A stretch of 64,000 bases of DNA from Oscillospiraceae bacterium (GTDB lineage: Bacteria > Bacillota > Clostridia > Oscillospirales > Oscillospiraceae), in assembly GCA_022800215.1 (NCBI GenBank), contig JAAWPV010000005.1:1-64000 (forward strand). Reading direction: 5' to 3'. Made by a program: the position numbers and the translations under genes. The notes beneath the pieces were generated by a model, which made no database searches, was not told where the DNA came from, and was given only the letters and a program-made list of their open reading frames with translations. Position 1 is the stretch's first letter, and every line of letters starts with the position of its first letter. Shown here piece after piece: positions 15,615 to 23,602 of the stretch.

Positions 15615-16793
15615 TCAGTCATAGTTGATGTACTCAATTTCCAGCCAGTGAGACCATCCCCGGCCGGTGAGCTGAGTTTTGATGACGCCCTTCTTGGTGC
15701 TGCTGGCCTCGATTACCTCCCCGTTTCCGATGTAGACCCCAATATGGCCATCCATCCAGACAGCAAGGCCGGGCGTGTCCGGCATGGTGCTTATGGGTCC
15801 ACTGACGGTGGCATTGTAGTACATGGCGTTGGCTCCAATGTCCGGCATTCCATTTGTGCCGTATTGGATAGCAAGGCTATCTGGATCAAGCCAGCCATAG
15901 CCCTTGATGAGTCCTACGCAATCTGTTGCTCTGCCGTTCAGCCAGTTGGAACGGATGAAGTCCTCGTACTGGCCAACTCCGTCCGGGTACTGCTCTACCT
16001 TGTATTCCAGCAGAGATTCGGTGAGGATGTTGCCGTAGGTTCCCCACACATATCCCCAACCAGATTCCCAAGCATGGATTGCGTAGGCCACCAGATCGCT
16101 GGCATTTTTGCTGTCGGGGTCGGTGAAGGTTGAAATGTCCAACTCAATACTGGGGGCATTGCCTCGGAGGTAACCTCCGTCATAGCCTTCGCCACCATTC
16201 CCAGCGATCCTGAGGTAGACACTTTGGACTGCCTCTTTTTCTTCCTCTGTAATATTTCGCCCCAGGAAGGCCGAGAGCTGTTGGTAAGCAGTATGCAGAG
16301 AGTATGGGAGGGAGACGGTATATTCCTCCTCGGACTCGACCTCCTCGCCATTTTCATCTATGGTAGTCACAATTCTGGTGCGTTCCTCCAGCGTGTAAAA
16401 GCAGGATGCAAAGCCATTGGTATCAGTGTTAACGTCCGAACACAGAACATAATAAACTGCCTTGATTTGGGTGGGATCAAGGACGCCTGATTCTGCAATG
16501 GCATTGACGGAGTCCACTTCCGAATCCAGAGAGGAAAAAGCTGATCGCATTGCGGTCATCTGCCCCTGAAACTCGGATGGAACTTCTCCGCCATAGGAGT
16601 TTCCATAGAAACAGTAATCAGCCATGGCGTTGTTGTGATTTGCGGTTCCAGACCCAAGGCAGCAAAGAAAGGCAACCAGAAGGATCAAGGGGGACAGGAT
16701 TGCCACCAATATCCATCCGAGAGTCTTTCGTGCATTTGGGTCGGTTACGAGAGCGATGGCAGTCTTAACGAGCGCAGTTGCGGCGGAACTCAT
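15615..16793 (-). CDS. NlpC/P60-type cell-wall hydrolase of the conjugation channel
   Basis: 392 residues. An N-terminal membrane anchor (~25-48) is followed by a long extracellular helical part and a C-terminal NlpC/P60 domain with Cys292 in ATDCVGLIKGYGW and His350 in GHIGVYIGNGEVIE, followed by the usual strands and a W-rich end. This is the VirB1/TcpG-like enzyme that opens peptidoglycan for the mating pore. The start overlaps the virB4 stop codon by one base (TAATG), so it is coupled to virB4. The extracellular linker between anchor and catalytic domain is longer than in stand-alone NlpC/P60 enzymes and may contact the channel. Confidence 0.87.
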   Translation of the reverse strand: MSSAATALVKTAIALVTDPNARKTLGWILVAILSPLILLVAFLCCLGSGTANHNNAMADYCFYGNSYGGEVPSEFQGQMTAMRSAFSSLDSEVDSVNAIAESGVLDPTQIKAVYYVLCSDVNTDTNGFASCFYTLEERTRIVTTIDENGEEVESEEEYTVSLPYSLHTAYQQLSAFLGRNITEEEKEAVQSVYLRIAGNGGEGYDGGYLRGNAPSIELDISTFTDPDSKNASDLVAYAIHAWESGWGYVWGTYGNILTESLLEYKVEQYPDGVGQYEDFIRSNWLNGRATDCVGLIKGYGWLDPDSLAIQYGTNGMPDIGANAMYYNATVSGPISTMPDTPGLAVWMDGHIGVYIGNGEVIEASSTKKGVIKTQLTGRGWSHWLEIEYINYD

Positions 16794-18631
16794 TATTTAC
16801 CACCAGCCTTTCCAAATAATGCAGCCTTGTATTCAGGTGCTTTGACCTCCAGCAGATACCGCTCGTTGCCGCACTTATAGAGACACACCCCCCGCTGGGG
16901 GTAGCGGATGAGCTCGTACTCAGATTCCTCCAGTTGGAGGTTGTCCATGTAGCGTTTCTTGTCGATGCTTCCGGCGTTGAATAGAAATTGATGGGTGGGG
17001 ATGGCAAACAGAGGCTTGGTCAGCTCGGCCACGCCGGGAAGCAGGAAGTCCTCCAAGTTCTGTGAAGCCAGCACGAGGCTGGAGTCCTGCTTTCGTGCCC
17101 GCTTGAGGACATTGCGGATGTACTCAATTGCTACCTTGTTGGAGAGCCACACATGCAGTTCGTCCAGGGTTGCCACCGTGTTACCCGCCGATAGGAGCTG
17201 GTTGGAGAAGTAAGACAGGACATTGAACAGCATGGCGTTTTTCACATTGCCACTGCTCTGGAGAAGTCCCTTGACCCCAAAGACTACGAATCGCCCAGAG
17301 CCGATATTGGTGTGACCATTGAAAAACCGAGACTCGGCACCCTTGCACATGGAGTGGAGGCCAAGTAGGAGTTCCTGAAGCATTTCTTTGGTGAACAAAG
17401 GGTTTTTCTCTCTGTCATAGTTTTCGTAGACATTCTCCATCAGCTCGTAGAGATCGGAGAGGATTGGATACTCGCCGGAGCTGACCTTAGAGAAGTCAGT
17501 CTCATCGTTCATTCCCCATTTGGCATAGAGCCGCTCTACCAGCAGTTCAATGGCGTCAATGTGGAGGTCGGAGAAGGCTTTATAGGAACGGAAGAAGTCC
17601 TTGAGAAAGGAGATGTGCTGAGATAGCAGGGTTTTCTGTCGGAAAGGTGCCGGGGCTTCCGGATCATCCTCGCCGTCCACATCCCAGAGCTTGGGTTCCA
17701 GCGGATTGATACGGTACTGCCCACCCATGAGGTCAACAAAGCTGCCACCAAGGTTTTTCGCCATTTCTTTCAGTTCATGCTCCGGGTCGAAGGCAATGAC
17801 GCTTTTGCCGCTCTCCAGAATGTTGCAGATGAGCAGTTTGAGCAGATAGCTCTTGCCCTGGCCGGAGTTACCGAGGATGAGAGCACTGCCGGTGGTTTTG
17901 TCCTCGGCACGCCGCTCCATATCCACCAGAATATTGGAGCCAAACTTGTCTCTGCCGATGTAGAAGCCATTGGGGTCAGTCTTACCGGAGTGGTTGAAGG
18001 GGTATAAGTTTCCAACTGAGGCGGCAGGGAGGACCCTCTCAAACAAAGTTCCGAAGGCATTGGTTCCAGCCGGGTTGGAGGAGAGGAAGCCCTCCCGCTG
18101 GCGCAAGAGAATATTATCCACTCCCAGCTTCGAGCGGGTCAGTTCAGCAATGACCTCATCCTTGAGGATTTGCAGGGTGTCCGGGCTTTGTGCAGACAGC
18201 TCCAGAAAAACGGCACAGTGGACAAGGGGCTCCTGATTGCGTTGCATGGTGGTGATGAGGGTGACCACATCCTGAAGGTTGGCCTCGGCGGTCACACTCT
18301 GCTTGAGGTCGTCAGTGTTGCTCCGCTCCATGCGACTCTTATTGCTGGCATTATGGAGGATGGCACTTTCCTCGGCTGGGGTCACTTTCCGGGTGTAGAC
18401 CCGGAGTGTTACGCCACTCTTTTCTCCCAGGTGACGAAGTAAGGCCAACTCTTCAGTGCTGGTGGGGTAGCTTCTCAGAGCCAGCACGCAACGGTATGTG
18501 TTGCCCAAAATAAAGCCGTCCGTGTTAAAGCGGACGGCGGTGGGAGCGATCATGTCAAGGAAGTCCTTGGGTGTGTACTCCGGCTTAGGTCTGACTGTCG
18601 ATTTTTTCTTCTTCTGCGGCTTCTTTGCCAC
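16793..18631 (-). CDS. virB4: VirB4-like conjugation ATPase
   Basis: 612 residues from a GTG at 18631 preceded by GAGGTGA. The N-terminal Lys-rich tail is followed by a ~200-residue assembly domain, then a RecA-like ATPase with Walker A GNSGQGKS (254-261), Walker B ATLDELHVWL (~497) and a later Q-rich motif ASQNLEDFLL. VirB4 proteins power pilus and channel assembly and interact with VirD4 and VirB6. It is overlapped at its 5' end by the 212-aa gene below and at its 3' end by the hydrolase gene. It is shorter than many VirB4s because the upstream ORF seems to carry some of the N-terminal region. Confidence 0.92.
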   Translation of the reverse strand: MAKKPQKKKKSTVRPKPEYTPKDFLDMIAPTAVRFNTDGFILGNTYRCVLALRSYPTSTEELALLRHLGEKSGVTLRVYTRKVTPAEESAILHNASNKSRMERSNTDDLKQSVTAEANLQDVVTLITTMQRNQEPLVHCAVFLELSAQSPDTLQILKDEVIAELTRSKLGVDNILLRQREGFLSSNPAGTNAFGTLFERVLPAASVGNLYPFNHSGKTDPNGFYIGRDKFGSNILVDMERRAEDKTTGSALILGNSGQGKSYLLKLLICNILESGKSVIAFDPEHELKEMAKNLGGSFVDLMGGQYRINPLEPKLWDVDGEDDPEAPAPFRQKTLLSQHISFLKDFFRSYKAFSDLHIDAIELLVERLYAKWGMNDETDFSKVSSGEYPILSDLYELMENVYENYDREKNPLFTKEMLQELLLGLHSMCKGAESRFFNGHTNIGSGRFVVFGVKGLLQSSGNVKNAMLFNVLSYFSNQLLSAGNTVATLDELHVWLSNKVAIEYIRNVLKRARKQDSSLVLASQNLEDFLLPGVAELTKPLFAIPTHQFLFNAGSIDKKRYMDNLQLEESEYELIRYPQRGVCLYKCGNERYLLEVKAPEYKAALFGKAGGK

Positions 18632-19223
18632 GGCGGATCACCTCGCTTTCCCCATCGTAGTTGTCAAATATGTCTGTGAAGGCGTCCTGCTGATAGTAGA
18701 CAGCAAGAATGCGCTTGATATCTTGCTCGGTGGCCAGACGTACCCGGAAACCGTGGCTGTGGATGCGTTTTTCCATCTGGGCAAGTTGGGTTGGATCGGA
18801 GGCTGATTGGGCATCCATGCGGCACAGGAGGGCAAACTCGCGGGAGGAGGCTGCCCCTGCCTGGATAGTGTCCAGGTGGTCCATATCCTGCCGAAGAAGC
18901 TCTCGAATGGCCGGGATGGTTTCCTCCTCCAGCCTTGCTCGGTAGTAGTCCTTATTGTGTTGAAAAGACTCACGGGAGTCCACCGCCACCATGATTACCT
19001 CTGCGGATGTCCTGAGAAGGTCGCTCAGGGCACGCACCCGGTCCCGGACGCCCTCCGGGGAGAGGACAGAGAGGTTGTCCGGCTGGATGAGATAAAAAAC
19101 CAGCTCACCTCCGATGACCTTTGCGCCATGTTCGGTGAGCTGACTGATGCCCATGAGCTGCCGGGTAGACTGTTCTTGACGTAGGGCTTTCTTTTGCTTG
19201 CGGGTCAAGGAGAATCCCTCCAT
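18585..19223 (-). CDS. VirB4-associated conjugation protein (possible split N-terminal region of VirB4)
   Basis: 212 residues from the ATG at 19223. The open frame reaches 19427 but that part runs through the prgI gene and is a shadow. A basic N-terminus (TRKQKKALRQEQ) leads to beta strands (GELVFYLIQPDNLSVLS) and a long helical region (TSAEVIMVAVDSRESFQHNK, then EETIPAIRELLRQDMDHLDT), resembling the N-terminal CagE-type part of VirB4/TraC proteins. It overlaps virB4 by 47 nt and prgI by 19 nt, so the three are translationally linked. Separate genes for this segment occur in related elements. The VirB4 relationship is inference. Confidence 0.7.
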   Translation of the reverse strand: MEGFSLTRKQKKALRQEQSTRQLMGISQLTEHGAKVIGGELVFYLIQPDNLSVLSPEGVRDRVRALSDLLRTSAEVIMVAVDSRESFQHNKDYYRARLEEETIPAIRELLRQDMDHLDTIQAGAASSREFALLCRMDAQSASDPTQLAQMEKRIHSHGFRVRLATEQDIKRILAVYYQQDAFTDIFDNYDGESEVIRRGKEAAEEEKIDSQT

Positions 19224-19468
19224 TCGTAATACTGTTGTTTGAGAAAGAGGAAGTCCGCAGCGTAGTGGATGAAGTCCAGCACGCAGGTTCCTTCCACGCG
19301 GATGGCGAGGAAGGCGAACAGCACCGTGATCACCAACGGGAACATCCCAATGCTCTGAACCAGAGCGAATACAGAGAGGAGAAACCCCACTCCGATGATG
19401 GCGATGTCCCGCAACTCCCAGAGCCATAGCTTGGGCTTTGCTTTCAAATTGTTTGGGTAAATGTACAT
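19205..19468 (-). CDS. prgI: PrgI-like conjugation membrane protein
   Basis: 87 residues from the ATG at 19468. Two adjacent membrane segments (~25-42 IIGVGFLLSVFALVQS and ~44-62 PLVITVLFAFLAIRV) are flanked by a Lys-rich N-terminus and a charged C-terminus (FIHYAADFLFLKQQYYEW). Size, topology and position just upstream of virB4 match the PrgI/VirB3-like family of Gram-positive conjugation systems, which forms part of the inner-membrane platform. It is coupled to the 212-aa gene. Confidence 0.85.
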   Translation of the reverse strand: MYIYPNNLKAKPKLWLWELRDIAIIGVGFLLSVFALVQSIGMFPLVITVLFAFLAIRVEGTCVLDFIHYAADFLFLKQQYYEWRDSP

Positions 19469-19518
19469 AGCGTACCTCCAGACGGCAATAAAAAAGCCGC
19501 CCGTGTGGGCGGCATAAA

Positions 19519-19547
19519 TTGACATATTCAGTTATCTTCGGTATAAT
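19519..19547 (+). promoter_or_regulatory. Perfect consensus promoter for the small toxin transcript
   Basis: TTGACA, 17-nt spacer, TATAAT. Transcription would start near 19554 and run through the 31-aa ORF. Confidence 0.8.
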
Positions 19548-19594
19548 TAGGCTTGCCCCTTATGGGGTAGGGCACTGTTCACTGGCGGTTAGCC

Positions 19595-19614
19595 ACTTCC
19601 CTGAGAAGGGAGGT
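19595..19614 (+). promoter_or_regulatory. Hairpin hiding the ribosome binding site of the 31-aa ORF
   Basis: ACTTCCCT pairs with AGGGAGGT (one G-U) across a GAGA loop. The second arm is the Shine-Dalgarno sequence of the ORF at 19622, so translation should depend on opening this hairpin. Such hidden sites are common in type I toxin messages. Confidence 0.65.
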
Positions 19615-19621
19615 GATGCTG

Positions 19622-19717
19622 ATGGGAAATGGGCGACGGGCGAAAGCCCTTCGCTTCGTGGTGTGTTTATTTGTCATCCTTCAGATGATGATTTACATAT
19701 CCCCAAAAGCGTGTTGA
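19622..19717 (+). CDS. 31-aa hydrophobic peptide, candidate type I toxin
   Basis: Too short for routine calling. The ATG at 19622 has GGGAGGT seven bases upstream. The peptide starts with a basic MGNGRRAKALR stretch, then a hydrophobic core FVVCLFVILQMMIYI and a short SPKAC end, the typical build of a membrane-inserting type I toxin (basic head, one transmembrane helix). It lies on the plus strand inside an otherwise minus-strand transfer operon, with its own perfect promoter, a blocked ribosome site and a converging perfect promoter on the other strand. I cannot name the family. It may be an addiction module that stabilises the ICE. Confidence 0.65.
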   Translation: MGNGRRAKALRFVVCLFVILQMMIYISPKAC

Positions 19718-19745
19718 CCGCCCGGCTACCACCCGAGCGGTCAAC
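19713..19745. terminator. Hairpin shared by the convergent transcripts
   Basis: GTTGACCGC / GCGGTCAAC arms with an inner CGG/CCG pairing. On the minus strand it is followed by ACGCTTTT, so it can end the antisense RNA. On the plus strand it lies at the toxin stop codon. Confidence 0.65.
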
Positions 19746-19802
19746 AGTTTAACTGCTTGACATGTCTTAGGGGCTAACCGTCATGTGACAGTGCCCTTTC
19801 TA
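19713..19802 (-). ncRNA. Putative antisense RNA of the type I toxin locus
   Basis: Predicted transcript from the minus-strand promoter at 19808-19836 to the hairpin at 19713-19745, about 90-100 nt. Its first ~27 nt (agggcactgtcacatgacgg... then gttagcc) nearly repeat the 5' leader of the toxin transcript (19569-19594). The two RNAs therefore start alike and converge. They are complementary over the region that both cross. Confidence 0.5.
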
Positions 19803-19807
19803 TGTTT

Positions 19808-19836
19808 ATTATACCTGACAGCATTTTTGTTGTCAA
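19808..19836 (-). promoter_or_regulatory. Perfect consensus promoter, minus strand, converging on the toxin gene
   Basis: Minus-strand TTGACA (19836-19831), 17-nt spacer, TATAAT (19813-19808). With the plus-strand promoter at 19519 it forms a convergent pair about 260 bp apart. Confidence 0.8.
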
Positions 19837-19844
19837 CCTGATTT

Positions 19845-20150
19845 TCAGCCCTCGTCTTTATCTGCCTCATCCAGCGCCAGCTGGATGCAGTTCAGGAAGA
19901 AGGCATTTTGCTTGATACCGTTGGCCTTCAGATACTCCTTGAACCGGTCAAACAGATCGGCGTCTATCTGAAAAGCCACCGTCCGCTGATTGCCGCTTGC
20001 CATAGTCTTTCCCTCCATTTCAAAGAATTTGGTGATAAGGTCGGTCATGTACTCGCTGAGAGATTGCCCAGAGTCCTCCTGTCGTTGCCGCACTTTGGAG
20101 TGCAGGGATTCGGGGATCTGAGCACAGAGATTCTTGGTTTTCTCTGCCAT
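19845..20150 (-). CDS. Tandem ribbon-helix-helix-like DNA-binding protein
   Basis: 101 residues from the ATG at 20150; upstream codons to 20228 lack a start signal. Two RHH-like units can be seen: CAQIPESLHSKVRQRQEDSG plus SLSEYMTDLITKFFEM (~7-45), and TVAFQIDADLFDRFKEYLKA plus FFLNCIQLALDEA (~57-95). A fused tandem RHH could bind DNA as a monomer or form a pseudo-tetramer. It lies just upstream (on the minus strand) of the toxin-like locus and downstream of the methyltransferase gene. It may be a transfer or partition regulator. Confidence 0.75.
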   Translation of the reverse strand: MAEKTKNLCAQIPESLHSKVRQRQEDSGQSLSEYMTDLITKFFEMEGKTMASGNQRTVAFQIDADLFDRFKEYLKANGIKQNAFFLNCIQLALDEADKDEG

Positions 20151-20262
20151 AGATGGTACCTCCTTTGCCTGATTTGCAAGGCAAGTATATCGGATAGCTT
20201 CGGCAATAGCTATTACCAAAGCCAACAAAGAACCCTATGAAAATCCAGGCACAATGGACAAG

Positions 20263-21954
20263 CTACGCTGCGAGAGGCAACATTGCCGCAAGAGCGATCT
20301 GCCGCATGATGAACTCTACACAGGGGATAGCTACACTGTTGCCCAGAGCCTTGTATCGGGCTGAGTCCGCAGCGCCGGGGAGGGCTGTCCAGAGGTCCGG
20401 AAAGCCTTGGAGCCGCTCGCACTCCAGCGGAGTCAGTCTGCGGATGAGAAGCGGTCCGTCAACCACCAGCTTGTCCTGCCCAACATACTGGCTGTTAGGC
20501 CCTTTTCGGTCACTGCTGGTCAGCGCCCCTACTGTGGCCTGATAGATCAGGTCGGTGGCATCTTTGTGCTGTCGTGCGCTTTCTGTGCTAACTACATCGC
20601 CCTGCTTGAACACGTCTACCCGCTGACGGCTGAATACTGCATGACGGTCTGTGGCGGTCAAAGTGAATGCAATACCCTCCTCGGAAACGCCAATACCGTT
20701 GCCACCGTTTTTGGGGTGCCGGTCAATTGCATTGCCCATAATGCAAATCGCAGGCGGCTCCTCTTGTTCTGGGGCCGCGACCAAGGGAAGGTTGTTCCCG
20801 CCGGTACCAGCCCGTGCAGAAATCGTGGGAGCCACCTTATGTGGCCCTGTATACCGGGAGTCGATACCATGGTTCTCGAAAAGAACAAGAGGTTGATGCC
20901 CATGCTCCTGTGCTCGGAGCGTCCCAACCATATCCTCGGTCACACTCATCATGGCCCCACCTTGGTCGTTCAGGCAGATGAGGGGTTGGTGACCTCCGGC
21001 CTGGGCTCGGAGGGTGGTGGTTTGTTCCACAGTCACATCCATTCGCTCACCACCCTGATCATTCAGACAGAGGAGTGAAGGCATACAGTTTCCGCTGGCA
21101 GAGCCTTTGAGTGTGGGAGCCACGGCTTCGCTGTAGCCGATCCCACCGGCCTTTGCTCCTGCACCAGCGGAGAATGCCGCAAACAGCAAGCCTCCGGGGT
21201 CACGGCCACCGCCGCCATCGGCACCTGCCAAGGTTGGAGCAGTGCCATCTGGAAGGAATATGCATTTCTGTTGGGTATCCCGAGGGGTAAGGCAGGATTC
21301 GCTGATGAAGGTCTGCTGTTTCATCCCCGGTTGAGCACCCAACGCTCCGGCGACATTGTGGAGATCCCGCACCTCATCCCGTTGGTTGGCAGCAAAGGCT
21401 ATGGGTTCGCCAGTCACAAAGGTTTGCATTTGCATATTCATGGTGGCAAGAAGAGCTCCAGATACGCTCCCCAAATCGATACCCTCGTCACGTTGGTTGA
21501 TATGGTAGGCTTTCAAGCTGCCGGGAGGAGTGGATATAGGTACAAGTCCGGCTTGGGCCATGAGTGCGCCCTTGAGCTGAGCGGGAAGCTCTTTCCCACG
21601 CTCGTCAGCCCGCCGCAGAATGCCCAGACAGGCGGCCTTGCTGAGATAATACTTGCGGTCAGGGTGAGGCTCCAGAATGCTGGGCAGAGAGGAATAGATA
21701 GGCTCTCTGGGAGCTACCCCGGTATTGAGTAGAGTACCATCCTCCAGCAGAGGAGAGAGTATCTCCCAGTAGGCGTCCCCAAGAAGGTCACCATGCCCGT
21801 TGGTAGTGTCTAAAACTTGGAGAGGAACGGCAATCAACTCCATTATATCTTTGCGGATTGCTCCACGCTTAGGCTTTTGGCGAGGTTTGTGCTTATATCT
21901 CTCTGGGTTAAGCAGTGTAAACTGACCGTCCACCTCATAGATTTCAGCTTTCAT
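20263..21954 (-). CDS. C-terminal half of a cytosine-5 DNA methyltransferase (separate polypeptide)
   Basis: 563 residues. The C-terminal ~60 hold the last conserved blocks of m5C methyltransferases: RLTPLECERLQGFPD (motif IX) and YKALGNSVAIP (motif X). The middle is a long variable region with repeated LNDQGG...TLRAQ..GHQPL units and GGNGIGVSEEGIAFTLTATD, the kind of sequence seen in phage/ICE-type m5C enzymes between motifs VIII and IX, probably the target recognition part. No motif I or PCQ is present. Those lie in the overlapping upstream gene. The start at 21954 has its own strong ribosome site (AGGAGGT), so the split is designed rather than a frameshift. Confidence 0.85.
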   Translation of the reverse strand: MKAEIYEVDGQFTLLNPERYKHKPRQKPKRGAIRKDIMELIAVPLQVLDTTNGHGDLLGDAYWEILSPLLEDGTLLNTGVAPREPIYSSLPSILEPHPDRKYYLSKAACLGILRRADERGKELPAQLKGALMAQAGLVPISTPPGSLKAYHINQRDEGIDLGSVSGALLATMNMQMQTFVTGEPIAFAANQRDEVRDLHNVAGALGAQPGMKQQTFISESCLTPRDTQQKCIFLPDGTAPTLAGADGGGGRDPGGLLFAAFSAGAGAKAGGIGYSEAVAPTLKGSASGNCMPSLLCLNDQGGERMDVTVEQTTTLRAQAGGHQPLICLNDQGGAMMSVTEDMVGTLRAQEHGHQPLVLFENHGIDSRYTGPHKVAPTISARAGTGGNNLPLVAAPEQEEPPAICIMGNAIDRHPKNGGNGIGVSEEGIAFTLTATDRHAVFSRQRVDVFKQGDVVSTESARQHKDATDLIYQATVGALTSSDRKGPNSQYVGQDKLVVDGPLLIRRLTPLECERLQGFPDLWTALPGAADSARYKALGNSVAIPCVEFIMRQIALAAMLPLAA

Positions 21955-22630
21955 TTTTTACCTCCTGATTTGGCAAGGCGTCAAAGAGAAGGAGGGGGGC
22001 AGTGGGACCGGCAAAGTCTGCCACAAGGAAGATCCTCTTGCGCCGTTGAGCCACACCCCAGTATTGGGCGTCCAGACAACGCCATGCCAGTGAGCACTTG
22101 TTGTCCTCATAATGCCACCCAACCTGCTGCCAACCATAAGAGAACCACTGATTGACATGGGAAGAGGGACAGACCACATGGACGATTTCATCCAGAACAA
22201 TGCGAAAGTCCTCGCCTTTGGGTTCTCCGCTTGAGAATGCTCCCGGAACGTTTTCCCAAACCATGTAGCGAGGACGGATATTTACTCCGGTGTGGCCACG
22301 CTCTATCTCTGCCTGTCTCATCTCCTTGACGATTCTGATTTGTTCCATAAAAAGGCCGGAGCGTGCACCTGCTAAACCGGCCCGTGCTCCAGCTACAGAG
22401 AGATCTTGGCACGGACTGCCCCCGCAGATGATGTCCACAGGCGGAAGTTCTGCTCCGTTGAGTAATGTGATGTCCCCTACATGGATCATGTCAGGGAAAT
22501 GGTGCTTGGTAACTTCAATGGGAAACGGTTCTATCTCACTGGCCCAGAGAGGTTTGATACCGCACCGCTCTGCTGCTAAAGGGAAGCCCCCGATCCCGTC
22601 GAATAGGCTTCCCATCGTCAGCGGCCTCAT
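21944..22630 (-). CDS. N-terminal half of a cytosine-5 DNA methyltransferase
   Basis: 228 residues with motif I MGSLFDGIGGF, the catalytic motif IV CGGSPCQDLSVAG (Cys74), motif VI WENVPGAF (~130) and motif VIII AQRRKRIFLVADF (~200). It stops before motifs IX and X, which are encoded by the overlapping downstream gene. The ATG at 22630 overlaps the virB6-like stop as ATGA. The two halves would need to associate to methylate cytosine, probably to protect the ICE from restriction in host or recipient. Split m5C enzymes with separate alpha and beta subunits are known. Confidence 0.88.
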   Translation of the reverse strand: MRPLTMGSLFDGIGGFPLAAERCGIKPLWASEIEPFPIEVTKHHFPDMIHVGDITLLNGAELPPVDIICGGSPCQDLSVAGARAGLAGARSGLFMEQIRIVKEMRQAEIERGHTGVNIRPRYMVWENVPGAFSSGEPKGEDFRIVLDEIVHVVCPSSHVNQWFSYGWQQVGWHYEDNKCSLAWRCLDAQYWGVAQRRKRIFLVADFAGPTAPLLLFDALPNQEVKNES

Positions 22631-23517
22631 TTGCTCACCGCCGCCGCAATAGATTTTGTGGTATTGATGGCGGTTTGGGCGGTATAGACTGCGGACATGA
22701 GATTGGCACGGGTGGTGGTATCCAGACCAAAGGTTCCGGCGATCCTGGGTACCTCGTTGGCGGAGAGCATGAGTCCCAGCCCAAGGAGAAGGTGATCCTT
22801 GAATACAAGGAGCCCGGCTACAAGGATGGTGGCTTGGAGGAACGCTGTCAAGCATAAGCCAACGACCTGTTTGCACCATTGCGTAAATCCATCTATGTAT
22901 CCCCGCGGGACGGAGAACATATAGAGTGATCCTACGGCAATTTGAATGAGGAGGATACCTCCGCGTTTAAGGTTAGCGAAAAAAACCTTGATCACAGCGT
23001 AGGCCATAGCAATTACGCAGAAAATGAGCATAATGGGATTTGTAATATTGTCAACACCCATGTTTCCAATGCCCTCTACCAATCCCTCCGAGGTGGTGAA
23101 GGAGCCGATGAGGTCAGTTCCAAGGGACCCAATATTGTCCGCTCCGGCAATCCCGGCTGTCAGCGTACTCTGTAATGAAACCGAAAGCTCGTAGAGCCGA
23201 ACCGGGACCACAGAGAACAGACTCACAGCCATAAAGCCCTTGATGATGTTGAGAGCTGTGCCTTTGATATCTCCTTTTCCACTGGCGTATTGGATCCCGC
23301 ACTCAAAAATGCAAACCACCAGACTGACACTGAATAGAGCCCAGCCAAGTTGGTTGAAAAACAGCACAACATACTGCACCCAGGGTAGATCGAACAACTC
23401 AACGCCCATGTTGCCCATGACGGCAAAGAAGTTGCCCAGAAAGCCTATGATTTGGTCATAGACCCAGTCGATAATGGCATTGAGAACTGTTGCTGCGACA
23501 AAGTCCCAAATAAACAT
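22627..23517 (-). CDS. VirB6/TrbL-like polytopic channel protein
   Basis: 296 residues with about six membrane segments: ~5-35, 45-70, 85-105, 160-185, 190-210 and 215-240. There is a soluble loop of ~110-155 rich in Gly/Ser/Thr and a polar C-terminal tail (TTRANLMSAVYTAQTAINTT). This layout matches the VirB6/TrbL-like proteins of Firmicutes ICEs, which line the inner-membrane part of the mating channel. It precedes the methyltransferase gene with an ATGA overlap, so channel and methylase genes are co-translated. The family is assigned by topology and context. Confidence 0.8.
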   Translation of the reverse strand: MFIWDFVAATVLNAIIDWVYDQIIGFLGNFFAVMGNMGVELFDLPWVQYVVLFFNQLGWALFSVSLVVCIFECGIQYASGKGDIKGTALNIIKGFMAVSLFSVVPVRLYELSVSLQSTLTAGIAGADNIGSLGTDLIGSFTTSEGLVEGIGNMGVDNITNPIMLIFCVIAMAYAVIKVFFANLKRGGILLIQIAVGSLYMFSVPRGYIDGFTQWCKQVVGLCLTAFLQATILVAGLLVFKDHLLLGLGLMLSANEVPRIAGTFGLDTTTRANLMSAVYTAQTAINTTKSIAAAVSK

Positions 23518-23602
23518 GAAATGATCACCTCTTTTCCGGTGACCGTGCCAGGCTGGGACTTGGTATAGTGAGGCCGCAGAGCTGACACGGCCTCACGGGT
23601 TT

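Noticed and set aside
18585..19427. 280-codon version of the VirB4-associated gene
   Set aside because: The first 68 codons run antiparallel in frame choice through prgI and have a His/Arg-rich shadow composition; the ATG at 19223 is used instead.
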